The notes under the pieces: model-generated
Told to the model about the DNA's origin: nothing
Databases searched by the model: none
The model's input: the letters and a program-made list of their open reading frames with translations, nothing else
Source: a virus
DNA length: 64,000 nt
IMG/VR virus record: IMGVR_UViG_3300031823_000001
Location: 1-64,000 of that record
Strand: one strand, 5' to 3'
Shown here: positions 48,979 to 56,907 of the stretch, piece after piece
How the letters are laid out: each line of letters begins with the position of its first letter
How positions within the stretch are numbered: the first letter of the stretch is position 1
Program-made: the position numbers and the translations under genes

Positions 48979-50010
48979 ATGGCCGCGTACTCTCCGGCGT
49001 CCGCACCAGCGAACATCATCAACCACATCACGGTGATCGCGGACGAGTCTTCGTCCATGAACCACCTGACAGAGACGCTGATCAAGGTCTTCAATAACCT
49101 GATCGCTCACCTCGCCGCCCAGTCCAGGTCCAACGGGCAGGAAACACGGATCACCGTCTACTTCTTCAATTCCCGGGGTACCAGCCGCTGCGTCATCTAC
49201 GACATGGACGTGCTGCGCCTCCCGACAATCGACGGCCTCTACAGCCCCGGCGGCATGACCGCACTGATCGACACGGTGCTGCTGTCGGTCGAAGACCAGC
49301 GGCTGATCCCGCAGAAGTACGGCGACCACTCGTTCCTCACCCTCGCCCTCACCGACGGGCAGGAAAACAACAGCAGGTGCACCTCCTCCGAACTCACCCG
49401 CACGATCGAGTCCGCACCGGAGAACGAGACCTACGGCGTGTTCGTCCCCAACCAGATGGGCGTGCACGAGGCCAAGAGGCACGGCTTCCCGGCAGCCAAC
49501 ATCTCGGTGTGGGACGCGAATTCCGCCCAGGGGATGGAAGAAGTCGGAAAGGTCATGCGCGACCTCTCCGACGCCTACATGGAAGGCCGCACCAAGGGCG
49601 TGCGGGGCTACAGCGCCCGCTCCGGAGGCGGCCTGTTCAGGATGCGCGACTTCACCGCCGCCGAGGTGACCACCGCCCTGGAGCCCCTCGCACCTGACAC
49701 CTACGTGGCGCTGAACGTCACCCACGACGGCCCGATCCGCGAGTTCGTCGAGGCGGCCGGCCTGATCTACGTCAAGGGCAGTTCTTTCTACCAGCTCACC
49801 AAGGCTGTGAAGGTGCAGTCCTACAAGGAGGTCGTCGTCGAGCACCAGGGGAGCTTTTACACGGGCGACGCAGCCCGGCAGATTCTCGGGCTGCCTGACT
49901 ACGAGGTAACAGTCCAGCCGGCCCGCAAGCCTGGCTGCACGATCTTCTTCCAGAGCACGTCGGTGAACCGCAAGCTCTTCGGCGGGACGCGGCTCCTGGT
50001 GATGCGGTAG
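48979..50010 (+). CDS. VWA-domain protein
   Basis: 343 residues with AGGAGG before the ATG. Metal-ion site (MIDAS) parts: IADESSSMNHLTE (DxSxS-like), GGMTALIDTVL (Thr) and LALTDGQENNS (Asp). The domain spans about 10-180. The C-terminal half has a small beta domain (VVVEHQGSFYTGDAARQILG) ending IFFQSTSVNRKLFGG. VWA proteins mediate protein contacts and often pair with ATPases or proteases, but no such partner is adjacent. Confidence 0.82.
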   Translation: MAAYSPASAPANIINHITVIADESSSMNHLTETLIKVFNNLIAHLAAQSRSNGQETRITVYFFNSRGTSRCVIYDMDVLRLPTIDGLYSPGGMTALIDTVLLSVEDQRLIPQKYGDHSFLTLALTDGQENNSRCTSSELTRTIESAPENETYGVFVPNQMGVHEAKRHGFPAANISVWDANSAQGMEEVGKVMRDLSDAYMEGRTKGVRGYSARSGGGLFRMRDFTAAEVTTALEPLAPDTYVALNVTHDGPIREFVEAAGLIYVKGSSFYQLTKAVKVQSYKEVVVEHQGSFYTGDAARQILGLPDYEVTVQPARKPGCTIFFQSTSVNRKLFGGTRLLVMR

Positions 50011-50076
50011 CTTGCCCCGGTGCCGGCAGACAAGACTCCGTTCCCCGGTGTCGCACGCGGAAGGTGAGGAGGACAG

Positions 50077-50343
50077 ATGATAGGACAGGACAGCGACGCG
50101 GCGGTCCTCGCGTCCCTGCGGGCCGAAGGTCCCTGCACCGTGACCGTGAAGCAGCTCGCGGCCAGGACCGGCCTCCCCCGGGTCACCGTGCGCACCTCGG
50201 TCACCGTCCTGGCGCTGGACGGCCTGGTGTGCGTGATCCCCAACGAGGGCGAGAGCGCCTACATGATCCGGCACCTGCACGCCGGCCCGGGGTCCTGCGA
50301 GCATTCCCTCGGGTGCACCATCCAGGAGGAGGGCGCGTCCTGA
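50077..50343 (+). CDS. Winged-helix regulator, 88 residues
   Basis: ATG after AAGGTGAGGAGG. Helix-turn-helix shape (VTVKQLAARTGLPRVTVRTS, VTVLALDGLVCVIPNEG) at about 20-60 and a C-terminal Cys pair (SCEHSLGCT). Likely DNA-binding. A strong terminator follows. Confidence 0.74.
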   Translation: MIGQDSDAAVLASLRAEGPCTVTVKQLAARTGLPRVTVRTSVTVLALDGLVCVIPNEGESAYMIRHLHAGPGSCEHSLGCTIQEEGAS

Positions 50344-50359
50344 GGAGGCGGTAACGAGA

Positions 50360-50388
50360 GAGCCCCGGCGGGCGGTCCGCCGGGGCTC
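50360..50388 (+). terminator. Strong terminator hairpin
   Basis: GAGCCCCGGCGG pairs exactly with CCGCCGGGGCTC (12 bp) with a 5-base loop, right after the winged-helix gene. A short T-containing stretch (CTCTGTGCTC) follows. Confidence 0.78.
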
Positions 50389-50435
50389 CTCTGTGCTCAG
50401 GACATAACGTACCAGACAGCACCAGCGAAGCGCTT

Positions 50436-50441
50436 TATGAT
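50436..50441 (+). promoter_or_regulatory. -10 box TATGAT for leaderless gene
   Basis: TATGAT is followed by TTCAAT and ATG at 50448, the 6-base spacing seen at other leaderless starts. No conserved core element upstream. Confidence 0.5.
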
Positions 50442-50447
50442 TTCAAT

Positions 50448-50681
50448 ATGCAGGACAATATGCAGCGGGACGAAGCACGCAAGGTTCTCCGGAGCGCCCT
50501 GTGGCTCGCCCGGGAACAGGCCGTGGGGGACCTGGAGGAGAAGAAGATCGCCCGGGAGCGAATCACCGACCTGGAGGCCCGCATGGGCATCGGGATGGAC
50601 AGCCAGCCGACCGCCGGCGACCTGCGGGAAGTGCTCGGCGACGGCGACGCGGAGATCAGGGCGGCCCTGGCGGCCTGGTAA
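50448..50681 (+). CDS. Leaderless helical protein, 77 residues
   Basis: Starts 6 bases after TATGAT with no ribosome site. Helical and charged (LEEKKIARERITDLEARMGI, GDLREVLGDGDAEIRAALAA). Closed by a terminator. No family known. Confidence 0.7.
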   Translation: MQDNMQRDEARKVLRSALWLAREQAVGDLEEKKIARERITDLEARMGIGMDSQPTAGDLREVLGDGDAEIRAALAAW

Positions 50682-50685
50682 TTCA

Positions 50686-50721
50686 GGGTCCCGGCCCCGT
50701 CCCTCAACGGGACCGGGACCC
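50686..50721 (+). terminator. Terminator hairpin
   Basis: GGGTCCCGG (50686-50694) pairs with CCGGGACCC (50713-50721) with an inner stem CCCGT/ACGGG. Directly after the stop of 50448-50681. Confidence 0.74.
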
Positions 50722-50804
50722 CGGGGGGCGTGCATCCGGTCTCGGGCCGCTTGAAACCGGGAGCACTATGCCGTTATTACACCATTATTACTGACAGAGA
50801 GCAA

Positions 50805-51044
50805 ATGATTACTCCAAGTAGTGAAAATAGCGAATGGTTCAAGTCCACGGACAGCTTCGCGAACGGCAACTGCGTCGAGGCGATGCGCTCAGGCGACACC
50901 GTGCTGGTCCGGAACAGCAGGAACCCGCTCGGCGCCGTCCTCAGCTTCACCCTCGCGGAGTGGGAAGCGTTTATCGGCGGGGCGAAGCTCGGCGAGTTCG
51001 ACCTGGACGAGGACGGAAAACTCGCCCGGTCAGACCCCCAGTGA
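50805..51044 (+). CDS. DUF397 protein
   Basis: 79 residues from ATG with AGAGAG upstream. EWFKSTDSFANGNCVEAM, then GDTVLVRNSRNPLGAVLSFT and WEAFIGGAKLGEFD match DUF397 closely. DUF397 proteins are actinobacterial and usually sit next to an XRE-type regulator (as in Scr1/BldB-linked pairs). No XRE partner is adjacent here. It may act on a host regulator or be a leftover of such a pair. It lies in an AT-rich pocket, pointing to transfer from a host. Confidence 0.88.
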   Translation: MITPSSENSEWFKSTDSFANGNCVEAMRSGDTVLVRNSRNPLGAVLSFTLAEWEAFIGGAKLGEFDLDEDGKLARSDPQ

Positions 51045-53129
51045 CTCCGACGGCTGCTGGAACCCGTAAGCCGCCGGCGGCGGCTCCTCCTCCGGGATCA
51101 GCGGCCCGTTCACCTGCTCGATGAAGGCGTAGTCGGCCGGGACGCGGGTGTAGGTGCCGAGCACGGAGGCCAGCTCCCGGTGCGGCGGCGGGATGACGTA
51201 CGCCACCGACGCCTTCGGGTCCTCCAGCGCCGCGCTCGCCAGGTTGTAGGAGATCCCCGCCGACGCCTGCCACGGCGACGCGAACCCGGTGCGCAGCGTC
51301 GTCCGGTCCGGCACCGCGAGCTGGTAGCGGCGCCCGTCGGACCGGAAGAAGTAGTCCAGCGTGTTCACCCGGAAGTCCGGCGTGGACTGCACCGTCACCT
51401 GCCCGGTGTTCACCGTGCCCTTCGCGGTGCGCTGCTGGTTCTGGTCGGTGTCGGTCAAGATCGCGGGCCGCACGAGCAGCGCCCGCAGTCCCGGCACCTG
51501 CGCCGGGCGGGCCGCGATCACCTGGGTGCCGTAGCACAGGGTGCAGCGGAACTGGTTGCCCTGCCCGTAGGCGGCGCTGATCTGCGCTTCGGTGGCCGCC
51601 GTCGGCCAGCCGAGCGGCAGCGCCGTCTCCGGGGCGATGTCGCTGACCGTCTTCGCCGGGGTGTAGCAGCGGGTGCACCGCTGCGCCAGGCCAGCGCCGA
51701 TGTCCAGGGGCCGCCACATCAGGGCGAACATCACCAGCTCCCCGTACTGCCACAGCGCCTGGGCGTGACGCTGCCGCTCCTGGACGACCGTCCAGCGCTG
51801 CGCGTCCCGCTGCCAGGTGGGCTGCTGGCCCTTCGGCCGGACCGGGAACGGCAGCTTCGGCTTCGTATCCGCCGCCGCGCACAGCGACGGGGAGCACGCG
51901 AACGCTGCGGCCCCGTGGACGATCCCGGCGGGGACCGGCGTGAAGACGCCCGGCGCCCGGAAGGCCGCCTTCGGGAACGCGGTCCCGTGCGCGGTCCCGG
52001 CGAGCTTCGCCCCGGCGGACAGCGTTCCGTGCCCGGCGCGGCTGAGCACCGCCGTCCCGGCCAGCGCCGGGGCGGCATACAGCCGGGCCCCGGGCAGGTC
52101 CTGGCCGGCGGCGTGCACCTGGGCCTGGGCGGCGAGCTGCGCGCGGGTGACGGCGGTGCGCAGCGCGTGCGCCGACAGGGCGGCGGCTGACGCGAGAGAG
52201 GCCGCCCCGAAGGTCTTCCGGACCCCGGCCGCCCGCAGCGCGGCGGCAGCCTCCAGCGCCGCAGCACCCAGCTCGGTCTTGTGGGCCGCCCCTGCGGCGG
52301 TAAGGGTGCCGGCGGCGCTCAGGTGCCCCCTGGCGGTCCGGGAGAGCACAGCCGGGCCCGACAGCGCTGCCGAGCCGTGCATGGCAGCAGCGGCGTGCTC
52401 CGTGGCCTTCGCGGCGGCACTGACGGAACCCGGCGCGTGCAGCCCCGCCGAGGCGTTCGCTGTGTGCTTCCCGGTGACCGTCAGCACCGGAGCGGCAGCC
52501 AGGTGAGCGGCCGACGCCGACGTCGCGGCGGTCAGGTGCCCGGCGGCCGACAGGACTGCCGACTCGGTGACGTGCAGCAGCGCCGAAACGGCCATCGCCG
52601 TCGAAGCGGACAGGCGAGACGAGACGGTGTCGGTGACGTGCGCGGCAGCCGAGAGCTGGGTCCCGGCGTACAGCGCCGCCTGGCCCGGCATGAAGTACCG
52701 GCCGGAGACGGTCAGGCTGGTGCCCGCGAGCAGCCGGGCGGCGCCCATCCTCCCCGGGACCGTCAGCACCGGAGCGGCAGCCAGGTGAGCGGCCGACGCC
52801 GACGTCGCGGCGGTCAGCGCGGAGGAAGCGTGCAGCGCGGCGACGGCGTTCTGCTGGATTTTAGCGGTCGCGGCGAGCGCCGGACGGGCGATCATCATCG
52901 GCACGGTGCCGCTGGCTGTCAGCGCCGTGGATGCCGACAGGGCCGCACTGGCGTTCTTGATGACGCGGGCGAGGACCGACAGCGAGGCGCCAGCGGACAG
53001 CGGTGCTTGCAGGGCGACGGCGCCGACAGTCCCCGACCCGGACATCTGCACGGACGAGCCGAGGGTCACGGCGGTGCCCAGCGTCCCGCTTCCCGTCAGG
53101 GGCGCCGCTCCGTTGTGAGTGACGGGCAC
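51030..53129 (-). CDS. Ala-rich repeat protein with Cys-knuckle C-terminal domain
   Basis: 699 residues from a GTG. About 1-420 are Ala/Ser/Thr-rich repeats (HLTAATSASAAHLAAAPVLT twice, from a 60-bp exact DNA repeat). About 430-699 form a folded domain with RCTRCYTPAK and FRCTLCYGTQ knuckles and a C-terminal region. The repeat region resembles the 26911 fibre protein; both are probably virion surface fibres. It faces the tail-gene set. Confidence 0.7.
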   Translation of the reverse strand: MPVTHNGAAPLTGSGTLGTAVTLGSSVQMSGSGTVGAVALQAPLSAGASLSVLARVIKNASAALSASTALTASGTVPMMIARPALAATAKIQQNAVAALHASSALTAATSASAAHLAAAPVLTVPGRMGAARLLAGTSLTVSGRYFMPGQAALYAGTQLSAAAHVTDTVSSRLSASTAMAVSALLHVTESAVLSAAGHLTAATSASAAHLAAAPVLTVTGKHTANASAGLHAPGSVSAAAKATEHAAAAMHGSAALSGPAVLSRTARGHLSAAGTLTAAGAAHKTELGAAALEAAAALRAAGVRKTFGAASLASAAALSAHALRTAVTRAQLAAQAQVHAAGQDLPGARLYAAPALAGTAVLSRAGHGTLSAGAKLAGTAHGTAFPKAAFRAPGVFTPVPAGIVHGAAAFACSPSLCAAADTKPKLPFPVRPKGQQPTWQRDAQRWTVVQERQRHAQALWQYGELVMFALMWRPLDIGAGLAQRCTRCYTPAKTVSDIAPETALPLGWPTAATEAQISAAYGQGNQFRCTLCYGTQVIAARPAQVPGLRALLVRPAILTDTDQNQQRTAKGTVNTGQVTVQSTPDFRVNTLDYFFRSDGRRYQLAVPDRTTLRTGFASPWQASAGISYNLASAALEDPKASVAYVIPPPHRELASVLGTYTRVPADYAFIEQVNGPLIPEEEPPPAAYGFQQPSESLGV
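52476..52535. repeat. 60-bp direct repeat, copy 1
   Basis: Identical over 60 bases to 52758-52817. Both copies are in frame and code LTAATSASAAHLAAAPVLTV in the 699-residue protein, indicating recent duplication or gene conversion. Confidence 0.85.
52758..52817. repeat. 60-bp direct repeat, copy 2
   Basis: Second copy of the repeat at 52476-52535, about 280 bases apart. Confidence 0.85.
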
Positions 53130-53132
53130 GGG

Positions 53133-53390
53133 CTACTCCCGCCTCTCTGCGGGGTGCTTTTCCCCGGTCACGTGGCGGTACAGGTCGGCGGCGATCTTCC
53201 GCGCCGCCTCGGCGTCCGCCTGGGCTTTCCGGGCGGCTTCGCTGTTCTCCCGGCGCAGCCAGGCGAGGAAGCGCCGGATCGGCTTCTGGAAGACGAGGGT
53301 GGCTACTACGGTGATGACGAACTCGGCGGGCATCGCGCCGATGTTGGACCCCGCCCAGCGCCAGTACGCATCCCACCACTGCGGCAGCAC
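53133..53390 (-). CDS. Small membrane protein, holin-like
   Basis: 85 residues from a GTG. One membrane helix (GAMPAEFVITVVATLVFQ) then a charged helical tail (RRENSEAARKAQADAEAARK). Holin-like form, not proven. Confidence 0.6.
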   Translation of the reverse strand: MLPQWWDAYWRWAGSNIGAMPAEFVITVVATLVFQKPIRRFLAWLRRENSEAARKAQADAEAARKIAADLYRHVTGEKHPAERRE

Positions 53391-53429
53391 GGCAGCCCTC
53401 CCTCGGTCTCATGTCTTCCGGGGAAAGCC

Positions 53430-53473
53430 GGAGCCCGCCTGCTCGGTGTAGCGAGGGGTGGCAGGCGGGCTCC
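53430..53473 (-). terminator. Hairpin between 53390 and 53551
   Basis: GGAGCCCGCCTGC (53430-53442) pairs with 53461-53473 exactly (13 bp). Works on either strand. Confidence 0.68.
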
Positions 53474-53550
53474 GCGAGGGCCGTAAGGCGGGGAAGACCC
53501 TCGTCCGGCGAGGGGACGGGGACTCCGCGCTCGCCAGGTGCCAGGCTATA

Positions 53551-53787
53551 TCAGGCGCCCGGAGAAAGGGCGTTACTTGTCGTAACGTTGTCGAGGCTGG
53601 AAGTAATGGCGGTATTGCACCAGGTGATGCCGTTCCACCACCACGGCTGCGGGGCGGCGCCCGGCATGAGGTACTGGGGACCTACCTGAACGGCGGCATG
53701 GCTGACGATGATCCGCTCCAGGGACGCTAGCTGCTCGCGCAGCAGCCGCACCTCGGTCTCAAGCTCCGCCTCGCGCTTAGCAGTCAT
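53551..53787 (-). CDS. Coiled-coil protein, 78 residues
   Basis: N-terminal coiled coil (REAELETEVRLLREQLASLE) then a Trp-rich segment (QPWWWNGITWCNTAIT) reminiscent of tail-fibre ends. The start overlaps the upstream gene. Confidence 0.62.
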   Translation of the reverse strand: MTAKREAELETEVRLLREQLASLERIIVSHAAVQVGPQYLMPGAAPQPWWWNGITWCNTAITSSLDNVTTSNALSPGA

Positions 53788-54008
53788 GCACCTTCCGGGG
53801 CGAAGACCTCGGACAGGGCCTCAGCGGAGATGGTGAAGTGCGAGGTTGTCACCACGCTCGGCCCGGCCAGGGTCGATGACCCGTGTACCGTCCCGGGCTG
53901 CCGTCCCGCCCGGCAGGTATCGCACAGCAGGTCCTCCTGGGTGATCGGCGCCGGGCACGGGCGATCGGGGACAGCTTCGCACTGGCAGGCGGCAGGCACC
54001 GGAGTCAT
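53784..54008 (-). CDS. Zn-knuckle protein, paralogue A
   Basis: 74 residues. CQCEAVPDRPCPAPITQEDL, then LCDTCRAGR. Paralogue of 54367-54582 (CQC...ATQEDFLCDIC). They flank the 54005 gene. Confidence 0.68.
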   Translation of the reverse strand: MTPVPAACQCEAVPDRPCPAPITQEDLLCDTCRAGRQPGTVHGSSTLAGPSVVTTSHFTISAEALSEVFAPEGA

Positions 54009-54358
54009 CCCGGAGGGTCCGCGCGCTTGAAGACCAGGCTCCCTTGCTCGGTGAGGGTAAGGCGCCACCGGCCTGCGGCCATGCTCCTCTCGGACTCCTG
54101 GACCGCCGTCATCTTCCGGCCCATCTCGCAGGCGAACAGGTCGCCGCCAAGCCGCTCGCGCAGCGGGTGCTTCAGCGTCCACCCGTCGTCGGTGATCTCG
54201 GCGACGTGCTCAGTCTCCTGGTCGGAGAGGATGTGAGTGACGGCCCCGGGATTCGGGCACTCCGGGTCTAGGCATTTGATCATCCCGCCGGACATCACGT
54301 GCAGGTGCGGGCCGCAGCCCATCGGGCAGTAGCCGACGACATCGCGGATCGGTGGCAT
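54005..54358 (-). CDS. Conserved Cys protein, 117 residues
   Basis: YCPMGCGPHLHVMSGGMIKC, LDPECPNPGAVTHILSDQET and HPLRERLGG match a small family known from actinophages and actinomycetes, probably Zn-binding. Role unknown. Confidence 0.74.
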   Translation of the reverse strand: MPPIRDVVGYCPMGCGPHLHVMSGGMIKCLDPECPNPGAVTHILSDQETEHVAEITDDGWTLKHPLRERLGGDLFACEMGRKMTAVQESERSMAAGRWRLTLTEQGSLVFKRADPPG

Positions 54359-54366
54359 GACGGTAA

Positions 54367-54582
54367 TTATCCGCCATTCCCTCGCGAGGGGAGGAGCAAC
54401 GAGTTGACCGCCCCGAAGTGGTAAGAGCCTGACTCTGGCAACGTGACGGCGAGACAGCAGGCCCAGGGCGCGTGTGCGACTTCCCGGCAGATGTCGCATA
54501 GGAAGTCCTCCTGGGTAGCTGGCGCACCGCACGCGGCTGCCAGGTTCTTCTGGCACTGGCAGGTGACCAGGGCGTGGCTCAC
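54367..54582 (-). CDS. Zn-knuckle protein, paralogue B
   Basis: 71 residues from a GTG. VTCQCQKNLAAACGAPATQE, then FLCDICREV. Second copy of the 53784 family; the ends differ. Confidence 0.66.
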   Translation of the reverse strand: MSHALVTCQCQKNLAAACGAPATQEDFLCDICREVAHAPWACCLAVTLPESGSYHFGAVNSLLLPSRGNGG

Positions 54583-54779
54583 CAGAACTCACCCGCTAGC
54601 AGCCGCGCGATCGTCTCGCGGGTCAGTTCCCCGGACTCGCGGTAGATGCGGTCGAGTTCCTTCCGCTGGGACGGCAGCATCGTCGGCAGCGGGAGGATGA
54701 TCGACTCCAGGGTGTAGAGGCTGGCTATGTCGTCGGCCCAGTCGTCCGGGTCGCTTAGTACGGGATCGGCGGCTGCCAC
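54579..54779 (-). CDS. Hypothetical protein, 66 residues
   Basis: GTG start. Helical, with ASLYTLESIILPLPTMLPSQ and RIYRESGELTRETIARLLAG. Overlaps the end of the HNH gene and the start of paralogue B. Confidence 0.6.
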   Translation of the reverse strand: MAAADPVLSDPDDWADDIASLYTLESIILPLPTMLPSQRKELDRIYRESGELTRETIARLLAGEFW

Positions 54780-55294
54780 GGAGTCCCCTTGTGATCGTGG
54801 GTCTTGAGCTTGCAGTCGATCGTCTTGCAGCTCCGGGTCCGATCACAGATACGGCAGACTCGCTGGCCGTTCTTCGCGATCCGGGTGGTGCTCCGGGTGA
54901 ACTTGTGGCCCCACCGGCAATTGGTCTTCGATCCGTTGTGATGGCGGCCGTGCCTGACAGTGTCCCTCTTGTTCGCGGAGTAAGTCTTCCAGAAGAGGTT
55001 CTCCAGGCGGCAGTTCTCCTTGTTGCCGTCGTCGTGCGCTCCCTCGCAGCCGCGAGGGCACTTGCCGCGAAAGGCAGTCAGCACCAGTACGTGGACCCGG
55101 TGGTGGGTGTGCTTTCCCTCCTTGGAGAGGGTGACCATCAGATAGCCGTTGGGGTCCCGGCGCGGGCGGATGATGCGCCCTCTGGTGGTGGCACGGGGAA
55201 GACTGTGCACGCGTCCGTCGTCGGACACCAGGTAGAGCCCTTCGAAGTCCGGAACCGGAGCCCACTTGCCCTCAGGTAGCTGAAGATCAGTCAT
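54755..55294 (-). CDS. NUMOD4-HNH homing nuclease
   Basis: 179 residues. N-terminal NUMOD4-like WAPVPDFEGLYLVSDDGRVH, IIRPRRDPNGYLMVTL, then an HNH part (HHRVHVLVLTAF, CEGAHDDGNKENCRLENLFW). The C-terminal part (CRWGHKFTRSTTRIAKNGQR, VCRIC) adds a Zn knuckle. It overlaps the following gene by 25 bases. Homing-type genes with this order are common in phages. Confidence 0.86.
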   Translation of the reverse strand: MTDLQLPEGKWAPVPDFEGLYLVSDDGRVHSLPRATTRGRIIRPRRDPNGYLMVTLSKEGKHTHHRVHVLVLTAFRGKCPRGCEGAHDDGNKENCRLENLFWKTYSANKRDTVRHGRHHNGSKTNCRWGHKFTRSTTRIAKNGQRVCRICDRTRSCKTIDCKLKTHDHKGTPWQPPIPY

Positions 55295-55336
55295 GCACCA
55301 ATGCTACATCGGATATCCGAAACGGACAAACCAGGA

Positions 55337-56233
55337 TCAATACCATCTCGCCCACATACGAGGCCTGGCAGCCACAGACCCTGCGATCCTGGTAGGGGCG
55401 TATCTGCCATAGCTCCCTCCGGATACGAGAACCTTCGGGCTGCCTGTCATTATATGGCGGATCTTGAATACGTCCAGCAGGCCCTTCAGCTCGGCCATCT
55501 CGTCGCCGAGAGCCGCCCGCCAGCGGTCGGCGTAGTCCCGGCGGTCCATCCGGGCGACCGGCGGTCCTGAGAACGCCGGCTGCTCGGTGTAGGAGCGGAT
55601 GAGCTGCTTGACGCACTCCACGTAGGCGTAGGAGGCCAGGAGGCCGCCCCAGAACTGGATCGGGTACTGCGGGCCGCCGTTGCCGTCCAGGGTGTAACTG
55701 CTCCACGGCTGGGCGACCGCGTTGATCTTCTGGAGGGCGATGCCCATCATCTGCGCCGCCCGGCCCCGCGACCAGTGCGCCTGGAAGTACTCCTGGGCGT
55801 TCGGTCCGCCCCCGGCCGAGTCGAAGAGGTCGGAAAACCGCACCCACACCTGGTCGTTGAGGAAATCCTGCATCTCCGGCGGCAGCACGTCGTAGGACGG
55901 GTTGGCCGGGCCGATCTCCAGGTAGGAGGCGTACTGCTGCCCGGCGCCGGAAACGGCGTAAGCCCAGTCCAGCTCCGCGTACCCCGGCGTCTGGGTGTCG
56001 GCACTGGACGGGGTGATCACGTAGGTGCCCGTCGCCTCGTGCGCCGCCGTGTACGTGTTGACCAGGGCCTCGCTGCCGTCCGGGTTCTGCATCAGCAGCC
56101 GCCCGGTCACCGAGGAGCCGTCCGGATCGGCGAGAACCCCGCCGATGTAAATCGCGAAGGTGAGCGGCGGCTGGGCGAACTGGGACAGGTAAGTGCGCTC
56201 CCGCCAGTCGATCAGCCCCGGGTCCACGGTCAC
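55337..56233 (-). CDS. Tail-associated protein, 298 residues
   Basis: Folded protein with SQFAQPPLTFAIYIGGVLAD, ASYLEIGPANPSYDVLPPEM, FSDLFDSAGGGPNAQEYFQA and AYVECVKQLIRSYTEQPAFS. Position in the minus-strand virion set and the shape suggest a head-tail or tail component. Not named. Confidence 0.68.
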   Translation of the reverse strand: MTVDPGLIDWRERTYLSQFAQPPLTFAIYIGGVLADPDGSSVTGRLLMQNPDGSEALVNTYTAAHEATGTYVITPSSADTQTPGYAELDWAYAVSGAGQQYASYLEIGPANPSYDVLPPEMQDFLNDQVWVRFSDLFDSAGGGPNAQEYFQAHWSRGRAAQMMGIALQKINAVAQPWSSYTLDGNGGPQYPIQFWGGLLASYAYVECVKQLIRSYTEQPAFSGPPVARMDRRDYADRWRAALGDEMAELKGLLDVFKIRHIMTGSPKVLVSGGSYGRYAPTRIAGSVAARPRMWARWY

Positions 56234-56243
56234 GGCAGGCTCC

Positions 56244-56906
56244 CTAAAGGACGTTGCCGGAGGCGAAAGTGGAGATCAGCGCGATGATCTTCACTCCCTG
56301 GAGGTTGACTGTGCTGAAGTAGATGTGGCTGAGCTGCGTCTTGATCCCGATCTGGTGCTGGCCGGCCGCCACCGACGGGATCATCGCCAGGGAGGTGGCG
56401 CTGGACGCCACCGTGCCGCCGGAGTTGTACGGGTCGCCCGCGCACCGCACCTGCTCGGAGAAACCGCCCATGTTCGAGGGGGTGCCGTCGAACGTGACGG
56501 TCTGCGTCACCACCTGCCAGGCGTCCGACCCGTAGGTGTAGTTGGCGGTCGCGATGATCGCCAGGGCGCTGGGCCGGGGCGTAGTGAAGGTGAGCAGCCC
56601 GAAGCTGCTCGTCGAGCCCGGGTTCAGCCCCGCGTTCAGGTTGAAACCGCCTGCGAACACCGGGGCCGCGTCCCGCAGGTCCGTCCACCCGGTCGAGTTG
56701 TTCCAGTAGGAGAGCTGCTTCAGGTCGCTCATGAAGATGAGGCGGCCGTTCTGATTCGCTCCCCAGCTAGGGCGGGTGGTGGACGTGCAGATGTAGGTCC
56801 CCGGCGAGGCATCCAGGATCTCGTAGTTCGCGGTGAAGTCCGAGAGCTGGAACTGGTCGGACTCGTCGTTGAGCTTCAGCCCCAGGACCGTGCTGTAAGT
56901 GGCGAT
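56244..56906 (-). CDS. Virion protein with possible ATC start
   Basis: 220 residues if begun at ATC 56906. That ATC is one base after the upstream stop and 5 bases after GGGAGG. The first ATG, at 56732, would remove about 58 residues of clear coding sequence (YSTVLGLKLNDESDQFQLSD). Beta-rich tail-like protein. Confidence 0.66.
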   Translation of the reverse strand: MATYSTVLGLKLNDESDQFQLSDFTANYEILDASPGTYICTSTTRPSWGANQNGRLIFMSDLKQLSYWNNSTGWTDLRDAAPVFAGGFNLNAGLNPGSTSSFGLLTFTTPRPSALAIIATANYTYGSDAWQVVTQTVTFDGTPSNMGGFSEQVRCAGDPYNSGGTVASSATSLAMIPSVAAGQHQIGIKTQLSHIYFSTVNLQGVKIIALISTFASGNVL

Positions 56907-56907
56907 G

